From: JAHFUA01 sp963808725
Lineage (GTDB): Bacteria; Acidobacteriota; Terriglobia; Terriglobales; Acidobacteriaceae
Reading direction: 5' to 3'
Assembly (NCBI GenBank): GCA_963808725.1
Contig: CAWEGO010000002.1
Span: 992,001 to 1,056,000, forward strand
DNA: 64,000 nt
Of this stretch, positions 25,181 through 32,293 are shown one piece after another. Numbering within the stretch: position 1 is the first letter of the stretch; the number at the start of each line of letters is the position of its first letter. Both the position numbers and the translations under genes were made by a program. The notes below the pieces were generated by a model, which saw only the letters and a list, made by a program, of their open reading frames with translations, had not been told where the DNA came from and searched no databases.

Positions 25181-25859
25181 ATGGGTACAACTACTGTGAA
25201 CATTTCTGCCGCCCAAGTGAAGGAGCTCCGTGAGAAGACCGGCGCTCCCATGATGGACTGCAAGAAGGCTCTCACCGAGGCCAAGGGCGATCTGGAACAG
25301 GCCATTATCGTCCTGCGCAAGAAGGGTGTCGCCACTGCCGCCAAGAAGGCCACGCGCGTGACCACTGAAGGCTCGGTGGCCCAGCTACATCCACGCCGGC
25401 GGCAAGATTGGCGTGCTGGTCGAGGTCAACTGCGAGAGCGATTTCGTCGCCCGCACCCACGACTTCAAGGAGCTGGTGCACGATATCGCCATGCACATCG
25501 CGGCCAGCGATCCCAAGTTTGTCCGCAAGGAAGACGTGACGCCCGAAGCCTACGAGCGCGAGAAGGACATCTACCGCGCGCAGGCCGAAGCCACCGGCAA
25601 GCCCGAGCACGTCGTCGAGAAAATCGTCGAGGGCAAGATGGCCAAGTTCTACGAGGAGGTCTGCCTGTACGACCAGCCCTTCATCAAGGACCAGACCATC
25701 AGCGTCTCGCAGTTGATCGCTTCCAAGATCGGCAAGCTGGGCGAGAACATATCGGTGCGGCGTTTTGCCCGCTTTAAGGTCGGCGACCAGGGGGAGACCA
25801 TCGCCTTGAGCAAACCGGGATCCGGAGACGAACCCGGCGCCGCTGCGGTCGCCAAGTAG
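25181..25859 (+). CDS. tsf: Elongation factor Ts, split by a one-base frameshift
   Basis: The first part (ATG 25181, MGTTTVNISAAQVKELREKT ... ATRVTTEGSVA) is the N-terminal UBA-like domain with the TGAPMMDCKKAL motif that binds EF-Tu. At the CCC run 25380-25382 the frame changes: deleting one C restores ASYIHAGGKIGVLVEVNCES, the normal continuation, which runs in another frame to 25859. The reconstructed protein has 225 residues, the short EF-Ts form without the coiled-coil insertion. EF-Ts recycles EF-Tu from GDP to GTP and is normally essential. A sequencing or assembly error is the most economical explanation; programmed frameshifting is not known for tsf. Confidence 0.9.
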
Positions 25860-25884
25860 CTCTATACGTCCGACTGCTGGTGCT

Positions 25885-25919
25885 ACACTGGCAACTGATA
25901 ACTGGCCACTGACAACTGC
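25885..25919 (+). repeat. Seven-base word array, CAACTGA family
   Basis: Five units of seven: ACACTGG, CAACTGA, TAACTGG, CCACTGA, CAACTGC. It fills the tsf-pyrH junction and ends five bases before the pyrH start, where the ribosome binding site would be expected. Confidence 0.85.
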
Positions 25920-25923
25920 TGTT

Positions 25924-26637
25924 TTGCCTCTCGCTTTCAAACGCGTCCTGCTGAAGCTCTCCGGTGAGGCCCTGGCTGCCGGGCAGGGCTTCGGCGTGGA
26001 CGTGATCCGCATCCATCAGGTCGCCGCCGAGTTGCAGGATGTCCATTCCCTTGGCGTCGAGATCGCCATCGTGGTGGGCGGCGGCAACTTTTTCCGCGGG
26101 GTCGCCGAGCAGGCCCGCGACATGGACCGCGTTGCCGCCGACCACATGGGCATGCTGGCCACGGTCATCAACGCCATCGCCCTGCAGGACGCGCTCGAAA
26201 AGCGGGACGTCTACACCCGCGTCATGACGGCCATCGAGATGAACCAGGTCGCCGAGCCGTTCATCCGCCGCCGCGCCATCCGTCACCTGGAAAAGGGCCG
26301 CATCGTGATCTTCGCCGCCGGCACCGGCAACCCCTACTTCTCCACCGACACCGCCGCCTCGCTGCGCGCCATGGAGATCAAGGCCGACGCCATCCTGAAA
26401 GCCACCAAGGTGGACGGCGTGTATGACGCCGATCCCGTGCTGGTCAAGGATGCCAAGATGTTCGACCGCATCTCCTACATGGACGTGCTCCAGCAGGGGC
26501 TCAAGGTGATGGATTCCACCGCCATCAGCTTGTGCAAGGACAACAACCTGCCCATCGTGGTCTTCAACCTGAACCGGTCCGGCAACATCCGGCGCGTTGT
26601 GACCGGCGAGAAGATCGGATCACTCGTCACCGCCTAG
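25924..26637 (+). CDS. pyrH: Uridylate kinase (UMP kinase)
   Basis: The 237-residue product starts at TTG 25924 (MPLAFKRVLLKLSGEALAAG). Family motifs are LLKLSGEAL, IAIVVGGGNFFRG, DHMGMLATVINAIALQDAL and KATKVDGVYDADPV. It phosphorylates UMP to UDP, is hexameric, and is usually activated by GTP and inhibited by UTP. The tsf-pyrH-frr order is widely conserved. No Shine-Dalgarno sequence precedes the start because the word array occupies that position. Confidence 0.95.
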   Translation: MPLAFKRVLLKLSGEALAAGQGFGVDVIRIHQVAAELQDVHSLGVEIAIVVGGGNFFRGVAEQARDMDRVAADHMGMLATVINAIALQDALEKRDVYTRVMTAIEMNQVAEPFIRRRAIRHLEKGRIVIFAAGTGNPYFSTDTAASLRAMEIKADAILKATKVDGVYDADPVLVKDAKMFDRISYMDVLQQGLKVMDSTAISLCKDNNLPIVVFNLNRSGNIRRVVTGEKIGSLVTA

Positions 26638-26658
26638 CTATTGCAACTTCCTTAAGCG

Positions 26659-26827
26659 CTGTCATCCTGAGCGAGCGCGCCCGCCGTTGGCGCGCGAGTC
26701 GAAGGACCCCTACACCCTCGACGGTCCCTCGCTGCGCTCGGGATTTCGGCAGCGGGCTCGACGCCCGCTAAGCGCCTCAACTTCGACTCGTGCGGGCAAA
26801 CCCGGCCCGCACTCGCTCAGCATGACA
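26659..26827. repeat. Intergenic palindromic element with TGTCATCCTGAGCGAG ends
   Basis: The pyrH-frr junction holds a 168-bp element whose ends are imperfect inverted repeats: TGTCATCCTGAGCGAG at 26660-26675 and CTCGCTCAGCATGACA at 26812-26827. The interior has further short inversions. I recall the same terminal word in many unrelated bacterial genomes as a dispersed, non-coding repeat. Related copies are nested in word arrays at 43825-43948 and 57816-57940. Confidence 0.75.
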
Positions 26828-26943
26828 AACTATTGCGGCCCGTCGGACCGCAGACTGCTTCCAGCGTGCTACTTGCTATAATCTCCCGTTCTCAATAACT
26901 GGCCGCCGCAACTTTCCCGCGGCCACTCACACAGGCGGACCTG

Positions 26944-27534
26944 ATGCCTCAACCCAGCATGGCGAGCAATCCCGCGCTCAAGGAAACCTTCGCGCAGCTC
27001 CGTACACGGATGGAGAAGGCGGTGGAAGACTTCCGCAAGGAGCTGGCGGCCATCCGCACCGGCCGCGCCTCGGTGCACATGCTCGATTCCGTCAATGTGG
27101 ACTACTACGGCACCGCGATGCCGCTCAACCAGATCGCGCAGGTGCACGCTCCGGAAGCCCAACTCATCACCGTGCAGCCCTTCGATCCCAGCTCGCTGGG
27201 CGCCATCGAGAAGGCCATCCGCTCCGCCGACCTCGGCCTGAATCCCATGAATGACGGCAAGCTCATCCGCGTGCCGGTGCCGCCGTTGACCGAGGAGCGC
27301 CGCCGCGACCTGGTCAAGCACCTGCACAAAGTGCTGGAGGATCATCGCACCGCCATCCGCAATATCCGCCGCGACGGCAACGAGCTCATCAAGAAAACTC
27401 TCAAGGACAAGAAGATCACCGAAGACGACGAGCGCCGCTCGCTGGAAGAAATCCAGAAGCTCACCGATGACGAAATCAAGAAAATGGAAGACATGGGCAA
27501 GGCCAAGGAGAAAGAAATCCTGGAAATAAAATAA
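26944..27534 (+). CDS. frr: Ribosome recycling factor
   Basis: The frame starts at ATG 26944; ATG 26959 (MASNPALKETFAQLRTRMEK) gives 191 residues, close to the family length of 185. The three-helix-bundle and beta-domain signature is complete: LAAIRTGRASVHMLDSVNVD, YYGTAMPLNQIAQVHAPEAQ and IRVPVPPLTEERRRDLVK. With EF-G it splits post-termination ribosomes. It is the last gene of the translation operon. Confidence 0.96.
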   Translation: MPQPSMASNPALKETFAQLRTRMEKAVEDFRKELAAIRTGRASVHMLDSVNVDYYGTAMPLNQIAQVHAPEAQLITVQPFDPSSLGAIEKAIRSADLGLNPMNDGKLIRVPVPPLTEERRRDLVKHLHKVLEDHRTAIRNIRRDGNELIKKTLKDKKITEDDERRSLEEIQKLTDDEIKKMEDMGKAKEKEILEIK

Positions 27535-27742
27535 TCACCTGGACGCCCTCAGCCACCCACCGGGACTGTCAGATCCGTTCGCGCGCAACAGCGGCGCGCC
27601 ACGACAGCTTCAACCGGCCAAAGCCGGATACCCCTACCCCCCCGGTGCACCGGTCACTGAAAACATTGAACTTAGGGGGGATATCTCTCCTGTGATCTAT
27701 GAAAACAAAATAGTTATACGCAAAATCCTGAGCCCGTAGGAG

Positions 27743-28177
27743 TTAGCTGATCCAGATTCGTGGTTCTTGTCTTCCTCTTCGCGGTTCCTCTCTTTTTTCC
27801 TTTCCCGCAGGTTGGCGGCTGGGTTGGCTGTTGGAAGAGAGCGCGCTCTCGCGGCGCTCGGCCGCGAAGTTCTTCAGATTGGCGCGGCTGATCTCGAGGG
27901 CGTGGAGCAGGAGGCGGCAGGCCTCGTAGTCCGGGGCCGGGCCTGCGAGAACGCGCATCACCTGCCAGAGAGCAAGCTGCAGGGCGGTGGCCTCGCCGTT
28001 GGGGGCCAGCGTGCGGTCCAATTCTTCGATCTCGGCAACCACCTGGTGAAGCTGGCAAAAACGCTTTTCGCGCACCGCGGACGAGCCGCAGCGCGCGCCG
28101 TTCAGCCGAATGTGCTGGCAGCGCGGCGCTTCGTTGGCGGAAGCAGTGGGTTCGGAATCCTGACGGTGTGGCGACAT
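27743..28177 (-). CDS. Hypothetical protein with Cys/His cluster (CQHIRLNGxRCGS family)
   Basis: The 144-residue product has an N-terminal zinc-binding-like cluster RCQHIRLNGARCGS followed by REKRFCQLHQ (residues 19-45), then a helical middle and a basic low-complexity tail. I recognise the pattern from many acidobacterial genomes, often near phage-derived or accessory genes, but know no function. A possible promoter on the minus strand has TTGACA at 28327-28332 with a weak -10 near 28302-28309. The gene stands alone after frr and is convergent with it. Confidence 0.6.
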   Translation of the reverse strand: MSPHRQDSEPTASANEAPRCQHIRLNGARCGSSAVREKRFCQLHQVVAEIEELDRTLAPNGEATALQLALWQVMRVLAGPAPDYEACRLLLHALEISRANLKNFAAERRESALSSNSQPSRQPAGKEKREEPRRGRQEPRIWIS

Positions 28178-28371
28178 TTTTTCTCCCGTGGTGGAATCAG
28201 CGACTTGCGAAGCCCGGCCCCGTGAGATCGCATGGTTGCAGCGCTCTCAGGCAAAATCCGGTGGGGAGAGGGCTTAGCAGTTTGAGAATGCATCGCTATC
28301 AAGCATAGCATTCAAATGGGACGGCGTGTCAAGTAATCAGTAAATGATCTTTGGTTACTTATAGCTGGCTG

Positions 28372-28848
28372 TTAACTCCAGAATTGGCGGCGGTGCCCCT
28401 GGTCAGCGCAAGGCAAGGGGTGGCCCTCGATAAGAGCGAAGGCGTTGCCAAGAGCACACGTATCCGGTTCGGTGCGCGAGCACCGATGGGGTTGCCAGAA
28501 GGTTTCATCGCCGCAGTCGCCATAGATTCCAATCGCCGAGGCGCAGACCATGACCTTAGGCGGCCGGGGCGTCCGTGCCAGAGCCGTGGCGAGCGTGCTG
28601 GTCCCCTGCACCCGGCTGTCGCGGATGGCCGCCTTCTTCGCTGCGGTCCAGCGCCCGGCGATACTTTCTCCGGCGAGGTGGACCACCGCGTCGAAGCCCT
28701 CGGGTGCCCCGGAATCTAATCTGATCTCATTCGCCGCCGGAGTGCGTCGGACCAGCCGGACAACCGCGTGTCCGGCGCCCTCCAGCGCCGCCACTAGCGC
28801 CGAGCCGACCAGCCCCGACGAACCACTGACCAGAACCTGCATCGGCAA
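28372..28848 (-). pseudogene. Truncated NAD-dependent epimerase (TIGR01777 / YfcH-type)
   Basis: Residues 1-113 are a normal N-terminus of this SDR family: MPMQVLVSGSSGLVGSALVA with the Rossmann GxxGxxG, FDAVVHLAGESIAGRWTAAK and VMVCASAIGIYGDCGDETF. After that the sequence (WQPHRCSRTEPDTC...) no longer resembles the family, and the frame stops at 158 residues instead of about 300, so the C-terminal substrate domain is missing. No in-frame continuation is apparent downstream. It is most likely a decayed gene. Confidence 0.75.
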
Positions 28849-29063
28849 GATTGTACCTGCATTACTCCCGAGACCTCAGAAGGCCCTTCCCAAGCGAGAC
28901 CAGTTTCTGAAAATGGAACACGGTTGGTCATAGGTAGCGTGTGATGGCCATCACTAAAAATAGCCCAAGTGTTTGAAATCAATGGAGATCACATCTTTTT
29001 TGTGTGGCCGGATCGCAACTCGCTCATCCTAAAAGCTTTCTGTCGAGGCAGGCACGTGACCCG
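28849..29063. other. Non-coding spacer
   Basis: No gene with good coding character is seen. The stretch is lower in GC than its surroundings and leads into the palindrome and promoter at 29064-29124. Confidence 0.5.
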
Positions 29064-29081
29064 TGTTCTGAATTCAGAACA
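29064..29081. promoter_or_regulatory. Perfect 18-bp palindrome, candidate operator
   Basis: TGTTCTGAATTCAGAACA is a perfect palindrome. It lies 15 bases upstream of a good promoter -35 (29097), a typical position for an activator or repressor dimer. The binding protein is unknown. Confidence 0.55.
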
Positions 29082-29096
29082 ACTTCTCAAAATTCC

Positions 29097-29124
29097 TTGA
29101 CGCATCCAGAGGGCGCCCTATTCT
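29097..29124 (+). promoter_or_regulatory. Promoter upstream of secreted-protein genes
   Basis: TTGACG (29097-29102) and TATTCT (29119-29124) are 16 bases apart. The start would be near 29131, giving a leader of about 85 bases to the ATG at 29215. Confidence 0.55.
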
Positions 29125-29214
29125 TGTGCGCGTCTCCTGCGGCCTTGACCCGAATTGCGTCGGTCCCTTCTGTTTCCGAAATCACAAGGGCGGTCCATTA
29201 AGAAGGAGAGAGGG

Positions 29215-29607
29215 ATGAAAAAGCTACTCTTGCTCTTCCTGCTGCTGTCAGGCGTCGGATTCGCACAACAAACCACCATCAACGGAAGCGAGCATCCCGA
29301 GCTGATTCCCGACTCGGCGGCCGCCCTGGCGGTGTTCAGCGTGCATTCGATGTTTGACACTCCGGCGAATGCCGCCAACACAGCGAAACAACAAGCGAAG
29401 ATCGGGCTGTCTGCCGCCGATGTTGCTGTCTACAACGCGGCCATGCTCGCCTACTTCAACAGCAACCCGAAGCAGCCTCCGACGCTGATACAAATGCAGG
29501 CCGCCCTGAGCGCGGACGGTTACACAAAGCTGCTCGCCTTTGTCCGGTCGGAAAAAACCCACATGCAGTACCACACCCAGCCGCCGATTCCGCAGGAGGG
29601 GAACTGA
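29215..29607 (+). CDS. Secreted hypothetical protein
   Basis: ATG 29215 follows AAGGAGAGAGGG and opens a clean signal peptide (MKKLLLLFLLLSGVGFAQQ, cleavage near residue 17). The mature part of about 113 residues (PELIPDSAAALAVFSVHSMF, then QQAKIGLSAADVAVYNAAML) looks helical and begins AQQTTINGSEHP. I do not recognise it. The stop is two bases before the GTG of the next, amber-interrupted secreted gene, and both have adjacent Shine-Dalgarno sequences, so they form a two-gene unit. Confidence 0.7.
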   Translation: MKKLLLLFLLLSGVGFAQQTTINGSEHPELIPDSAAALAVFSVHSMFDTPANAANTAKQQAKIGLSAADVAVYNAAMLAYFNSNPKQPPTLIQMQAALSADGYTKLLAFVRSEKTHMQYHTQPPIPQEGN

Positions 29608-29608
29608 C

Positions 29609-30430
29609 GTGAGAAGATTACTGCTGCTACTACTCATGCTCGCTTTCCCCTTGACGGCTTCAGCTCAGATAGGAAGCTAGACGCTATACTACTCCGAGAC
29701 CCCGCCGCAAGTTAACCCGGACGGCTCGGTAACGGTCACGCCCACCGTCTCGCTCACCGGAGATGATGGCGGGTACTGCAGCGTCTTTGTGGGCCTTGAA
29801 GGTTGGGAGACACCTGCTGTTATGTTGAATGGGAATGCTTGGACGGTGGGCTCTACCATCCCGGCTGGCGGCCCAGGCGACGGCGGGGCGTCAATTGATA
29901 TGAGCGTCACCTTCCCAGACGTTACGATTGGAGCTGGAAGTACTGCAGACCTCAGCTTTGCTGGAAAAGTGGAAGGAGTGTGCTGGACCGATCCCGAAGA
30001 CGGGGAAGAACCAGACCAGCCTTGGAGTAGCTTCTATGCCTACGAATGGATAGACGGTACACAGCCGATCTTCACTCCAGCCCCATGCTTTCTAGGGGGC
30101 GACCCGGCCTGTAATACGCCCTTTCCCAATGTGTATGAGAGATGGGCGGCAGGAGGCCATCCCGCAGATCTGGACAGCCAGCAGGTGGCGCAATTAGCCA
30201 GATGGTCGACGACGTACCGGGGACCACCGGTAGTCCAGACCAAGGACGTTTGCTACTGGGGCAGCCTAGCTTGTTCAGTCGGGACACCCACGTGTACGAC
30301 CGGTATCGGGGTGGTTTTTGTTCCGGTCTGCCCCGCTTATGTGAAGGCTAACTACCTCGTGATCAACGGAAGTTATTGTCTTGGTATCCATGAATTGACG
30401 CCAGCGAGCGGTCCCGGGCCATGTGATTGA
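29609..30430 (+). pseudogene. Secreted Cys-containing protein interrupted by an in-frame amber codon
   Basis: GTG 29609, seven bases after GGAGGGG, opens a signal peptide (MRRLLLLLLMLAFPLTASAQ). Codon 24 is TAG (29678-29680). Beyond it the same frame stays open for 249 codons to 30430 and reads as a plausible secreted beta-rich protein: SVTVTPTVSLTGDDGGYCSV, AGSTADLSFAGKVEGVCWTD, and many Cys and aromatic residues. A single substitution would restore a 273-residue protein. The later GTG at 29789 gives no secretion signal, so it is not a convincing alternative start. Recent pseudogene, sequencing error or amber readthrough are all possible. Confidence 0.7.
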
Positions 30431-30567
30431 AGGCATCGGGAATGTCGTATCATGAGAGTGTTGTGACGATGGCCGCTGACCCTAGCGCCGCCGGGTTTCC
30501 GTTTGCTCGGTATGAAGAGCGATTTCCGAAAGGTGCTTGAGACTCTGATCCACCGTGGAGTAACCCA

Positions 30568-31275
30568 ATGATTGTCTGGCTTACCTTTGGAGTTGCCCTA
30601 TTTGCGGCGCTGGTGTCGGCGCAGACAGCACACAATCCAGCCAACTCGGGTGCCGCCCCTCTCGTGCTTCCGCGTCCCGGCATTCCCGCATCATTGGAGC
30701 AGACTGAAGAGCGCTCGCGTCAGCTTGAGGACGGCACCGCGACCGTCGAAGTGGTGAAGAGCGAAGTTTATCGCGATTCGGCCGGGAGAGTGCGGGTACA
30801 ATCGGACATTCGGGGTTCCGGCCATTCCCCCACTCCTTACATCGACCTCGTCGACCCTGTTGCCGGTTCCAGGATCATACTGTTGAGCACGGAGAAGATT
30901 GCGTACCGCGTGCCCCTCCCCAAGTCTACCGAAGACAGGTTCGCCTTCCTTGGCATCGGGGGCGTGGCAGAGTCGTCGCACAAATGGAGCGCAAAAACGG
31001 AAAACGCCGGGAAGCGTACGATCGAAGGCATTGAATACGAGGGTACGCGCATCATTCAAACCGCCGAAGGCGAGCCCGGGCTGACAAGCGCAGTCGAGCA
31101 CTGGTATTCCGACGAGCTGAAATTGATTGGGTTTGTGATGGCCTCCGGCCCGCATGGGACATATACGGCCCGGATTCAACACCTACGCCGTGAGGAACCC
31201 GATCCCACGCTTTTTGCGATTCCTCCTGGCTACAAGATCCTTGACGTGCCCCTGCCCTCGCCCGGCCGGCAATAG
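30568..31275 (+). CDS. Secreted hypothetical protein (acidobacterial type)
   Basis: ATG 30568 begins MIVWLTFGVALFAALVSAQT, a signal peptide. The 215-residue mature part has a mixed beta pattern (VKSEVYRDSAGRVRVQSDIR, GKRTIEGIEYEGTRIIQTAE, EHWYSDELKLIGFVMASGP) and ends HLRREEPDPTLFAIPPGYKI. I recall the motif EPDPxLFxxPxxY in many acidobacterial secreted proteins of unknown function. No enzyme motif is seen. It is not obviously linked to its neighbours. Confidence 0.75.
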   Translation: MIVWLTFGVALFAALVSAQTAHNPANSGAAPLVLPRPGIPASLEQTEERSRQLEDGTATVEVVKSEVYRDSAGRVRVQSDIRGSGHSPTPYIDLVDPVAGSRIILLSTEKIAYRVPLPKSTEDRFAFLGIGGVAESSHKWSAKTENAGKRTIEGIEYEGTRIIQTAEGEPGLTSAVEHWYSDELKLIGFVMASGPHGTYTARIQHLRREEPDPTLFAIPPGYKILDVPLPSPGRQ

Positions 31276-31392
31276 TGGCGGCTCCTATCTAATCTAAGCC
31301 CTTTTCTTCGCTCTCACGTCCAAGGAAGAAACCACGCTGTCGCCGCTGGGTCCAGGCCCTTTGGGTAGGCAGGATTTGTCGCGCCCAGCGGT

Positions 31393-31398
31393 TATAAT
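31393..31398 (+). promoter_or_regulatory. -10-like TATAAT in a duplicated promoter segment (upstream copy)
   Basis: TATAAT lies three bases before the ATG at 31401. About 60 bases here (31340-31402) resemble the segment before rel (32135-32196), including the shared GCGGTTATAATCAA. If this promoter is active, the next gene must start inside its frame, for example at 31446. Confidence 0.45.
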
Positions 31399-31400
31399 CA

Positions 31401-31736
31401 ATGGCCTTTTTCCCGGACATCACCACCGCTCAGACTTTGGTGAAGATGATACCCGGAACGGAAAGCGACTGCTTTACCGCCTTGGGTTCCACATATTGCA
31501 GCTACCAAACTAACATCTGGTGCACCCCCGCGACGACCCCTCCGCTCTATCAGCCGTCGGGAGTCACCAACGTCCAACAAGCGGTAGCAAATCCCGCGTA
31601 TTATTGGCTGACGCTCGCCGTCTGTGAGAGGTATCCGCCGGCGCCTTGGACCTGCTACGGCTTTACGCCGAATGTCGGGTTTGCTGCCGCGGACAATTAC
31701 CCAATGTATGCTTGTACCGTCCCACCACCGCAGTAG
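31401..31736 (+). CDS. Hypothetical Cys-rich small protein
   Basis: The frame from ATG 31401 encodes 111 residues (MAFFPDITTAQTLVKMIPGT). It has six Cys and many Pro, Tyr and Thr, as in an exported disulfide protein, yet no signal peptide. The -10 element immediately upstream makes ATG 31446 a possible alternative start. It is followed after 12 bases by a small membrane protein with a good Shine-Dalgarno sequence. I do not recognise it. Confidence 0.5.
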   Translation: MAFFPDITTAQTLVKMIPGTESDCFTALGSTYCSYQTNIWCTPATTPPLYQPSGVTNVQQAVANPAYYWLTLAVCERYPPAPWTCYGFTPNVGFAAADNYPMYACTVPPPQ

Positions 31737-31748
31737 GGAGGAACGCGG

Positions 31749-31961
31749 ATGTCAAAGATTGCCGTCGCTGTCGGCGTGGCAACAGGCTTCGCGGCCGTGA
31801 TGGTCGTATACCTTGCTTTTTTGGCGCACGAACTTGTGAGGGGGGGCCGCGGAAACGTGGCCTTGGGCATAGGAACCTTGCCGTACGCGGCCACGCGGCC
31901 GGGCTTCCTAATTGCCGCAGCCGTTGCGTTTACGCTGGCCCTTTACGAGGTTCTTCATTAG
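31749..31961 (+). CDS. Small two-helix membrane protein
   Basis: ATG 31749 follows GGGAGGAA. The 70 residues form two hydrophobic helices (AVAVGVATGFAAVMVVYLAF and the FLIAAAVAFTLALY segment) separated by a short basic loop (HELVRGGRGN). Nothing else is recognisable. It probably shares a transcript with the preceding Cys-rich frame. Confidence 0.55.
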   Translation: MSKIAVAVGVATGFAAVMVVYLAFLAHELVRGGRGNVALGIGTLPYAATRPGFLIAAAVAFTLALYEVLH

Positions 31962-31977
31962 GGGGCCGGGCCCGCGC

Positions 31978-32085
31978 CAAGCGCTGCACGCAAGGGGAAC
32001 GCCTGCGCTGCCCAGTTCGGCGCCGGCCGAGAAGCCCTGCAGCAGGCGGCCGGAGACCACCAGCAGCGGCGCATTCCTAACCCAC
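31978..32085 (-). pseudogene. Fragment of an MFS transporter
   Basis: On the minus strand one frame reads NAPLLVVSGRLLQGFSAGAE and on to LGSA, a very good match to the conserved helix 4 region of major-facilitator sugar/metabolite porters (GRLLQGFSAGAE). Similarity does not extend in either direction, so this is a residual piece of about 30 codons. It lies in the 332-base spacer before rel, which otherwise holds the duplicated promoter segment. Confidence 0.45.
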
Positions 32086-32181
32086 TGTCTCTCCAGTGAC
32101 ATCCAAACCTATAACCGCTGCTTTCCCAGGACAGACGCTGTGCTGCCCCTTCGGTCGGGCAGGGTTCTTGCGCGCTGCGGT

Positions 32182-32187
32182 TATAAT
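32182..32187 (+). promoter_or_regulatory. rel promoter -10 (downstream copy of the duplicated segment)
   Basis: TATAAT lies about 107 bases before the rel ATG. The flanking 60 bases match 31340-31402. The -35 region is weak, so activator or CarD-type assistance is possible. Confidence 0.45.
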
Positions 32188-32293
32188 CAACTATGGCGAG
32201 TCTCCGCCACAAGGTTTCAGAATCGAGTTCCCAGGCCGACTCCCGGCCTGCGTGTAGTTCCCCCAACTCGATCATTCCTCACAATGGGCCGGC

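Noticed and set aside
27535..27742. Terminator after frr
   Set aside because: A C-run and a G-run near 27643 and 27675 could pair, but the spacing is long and there is no T run.
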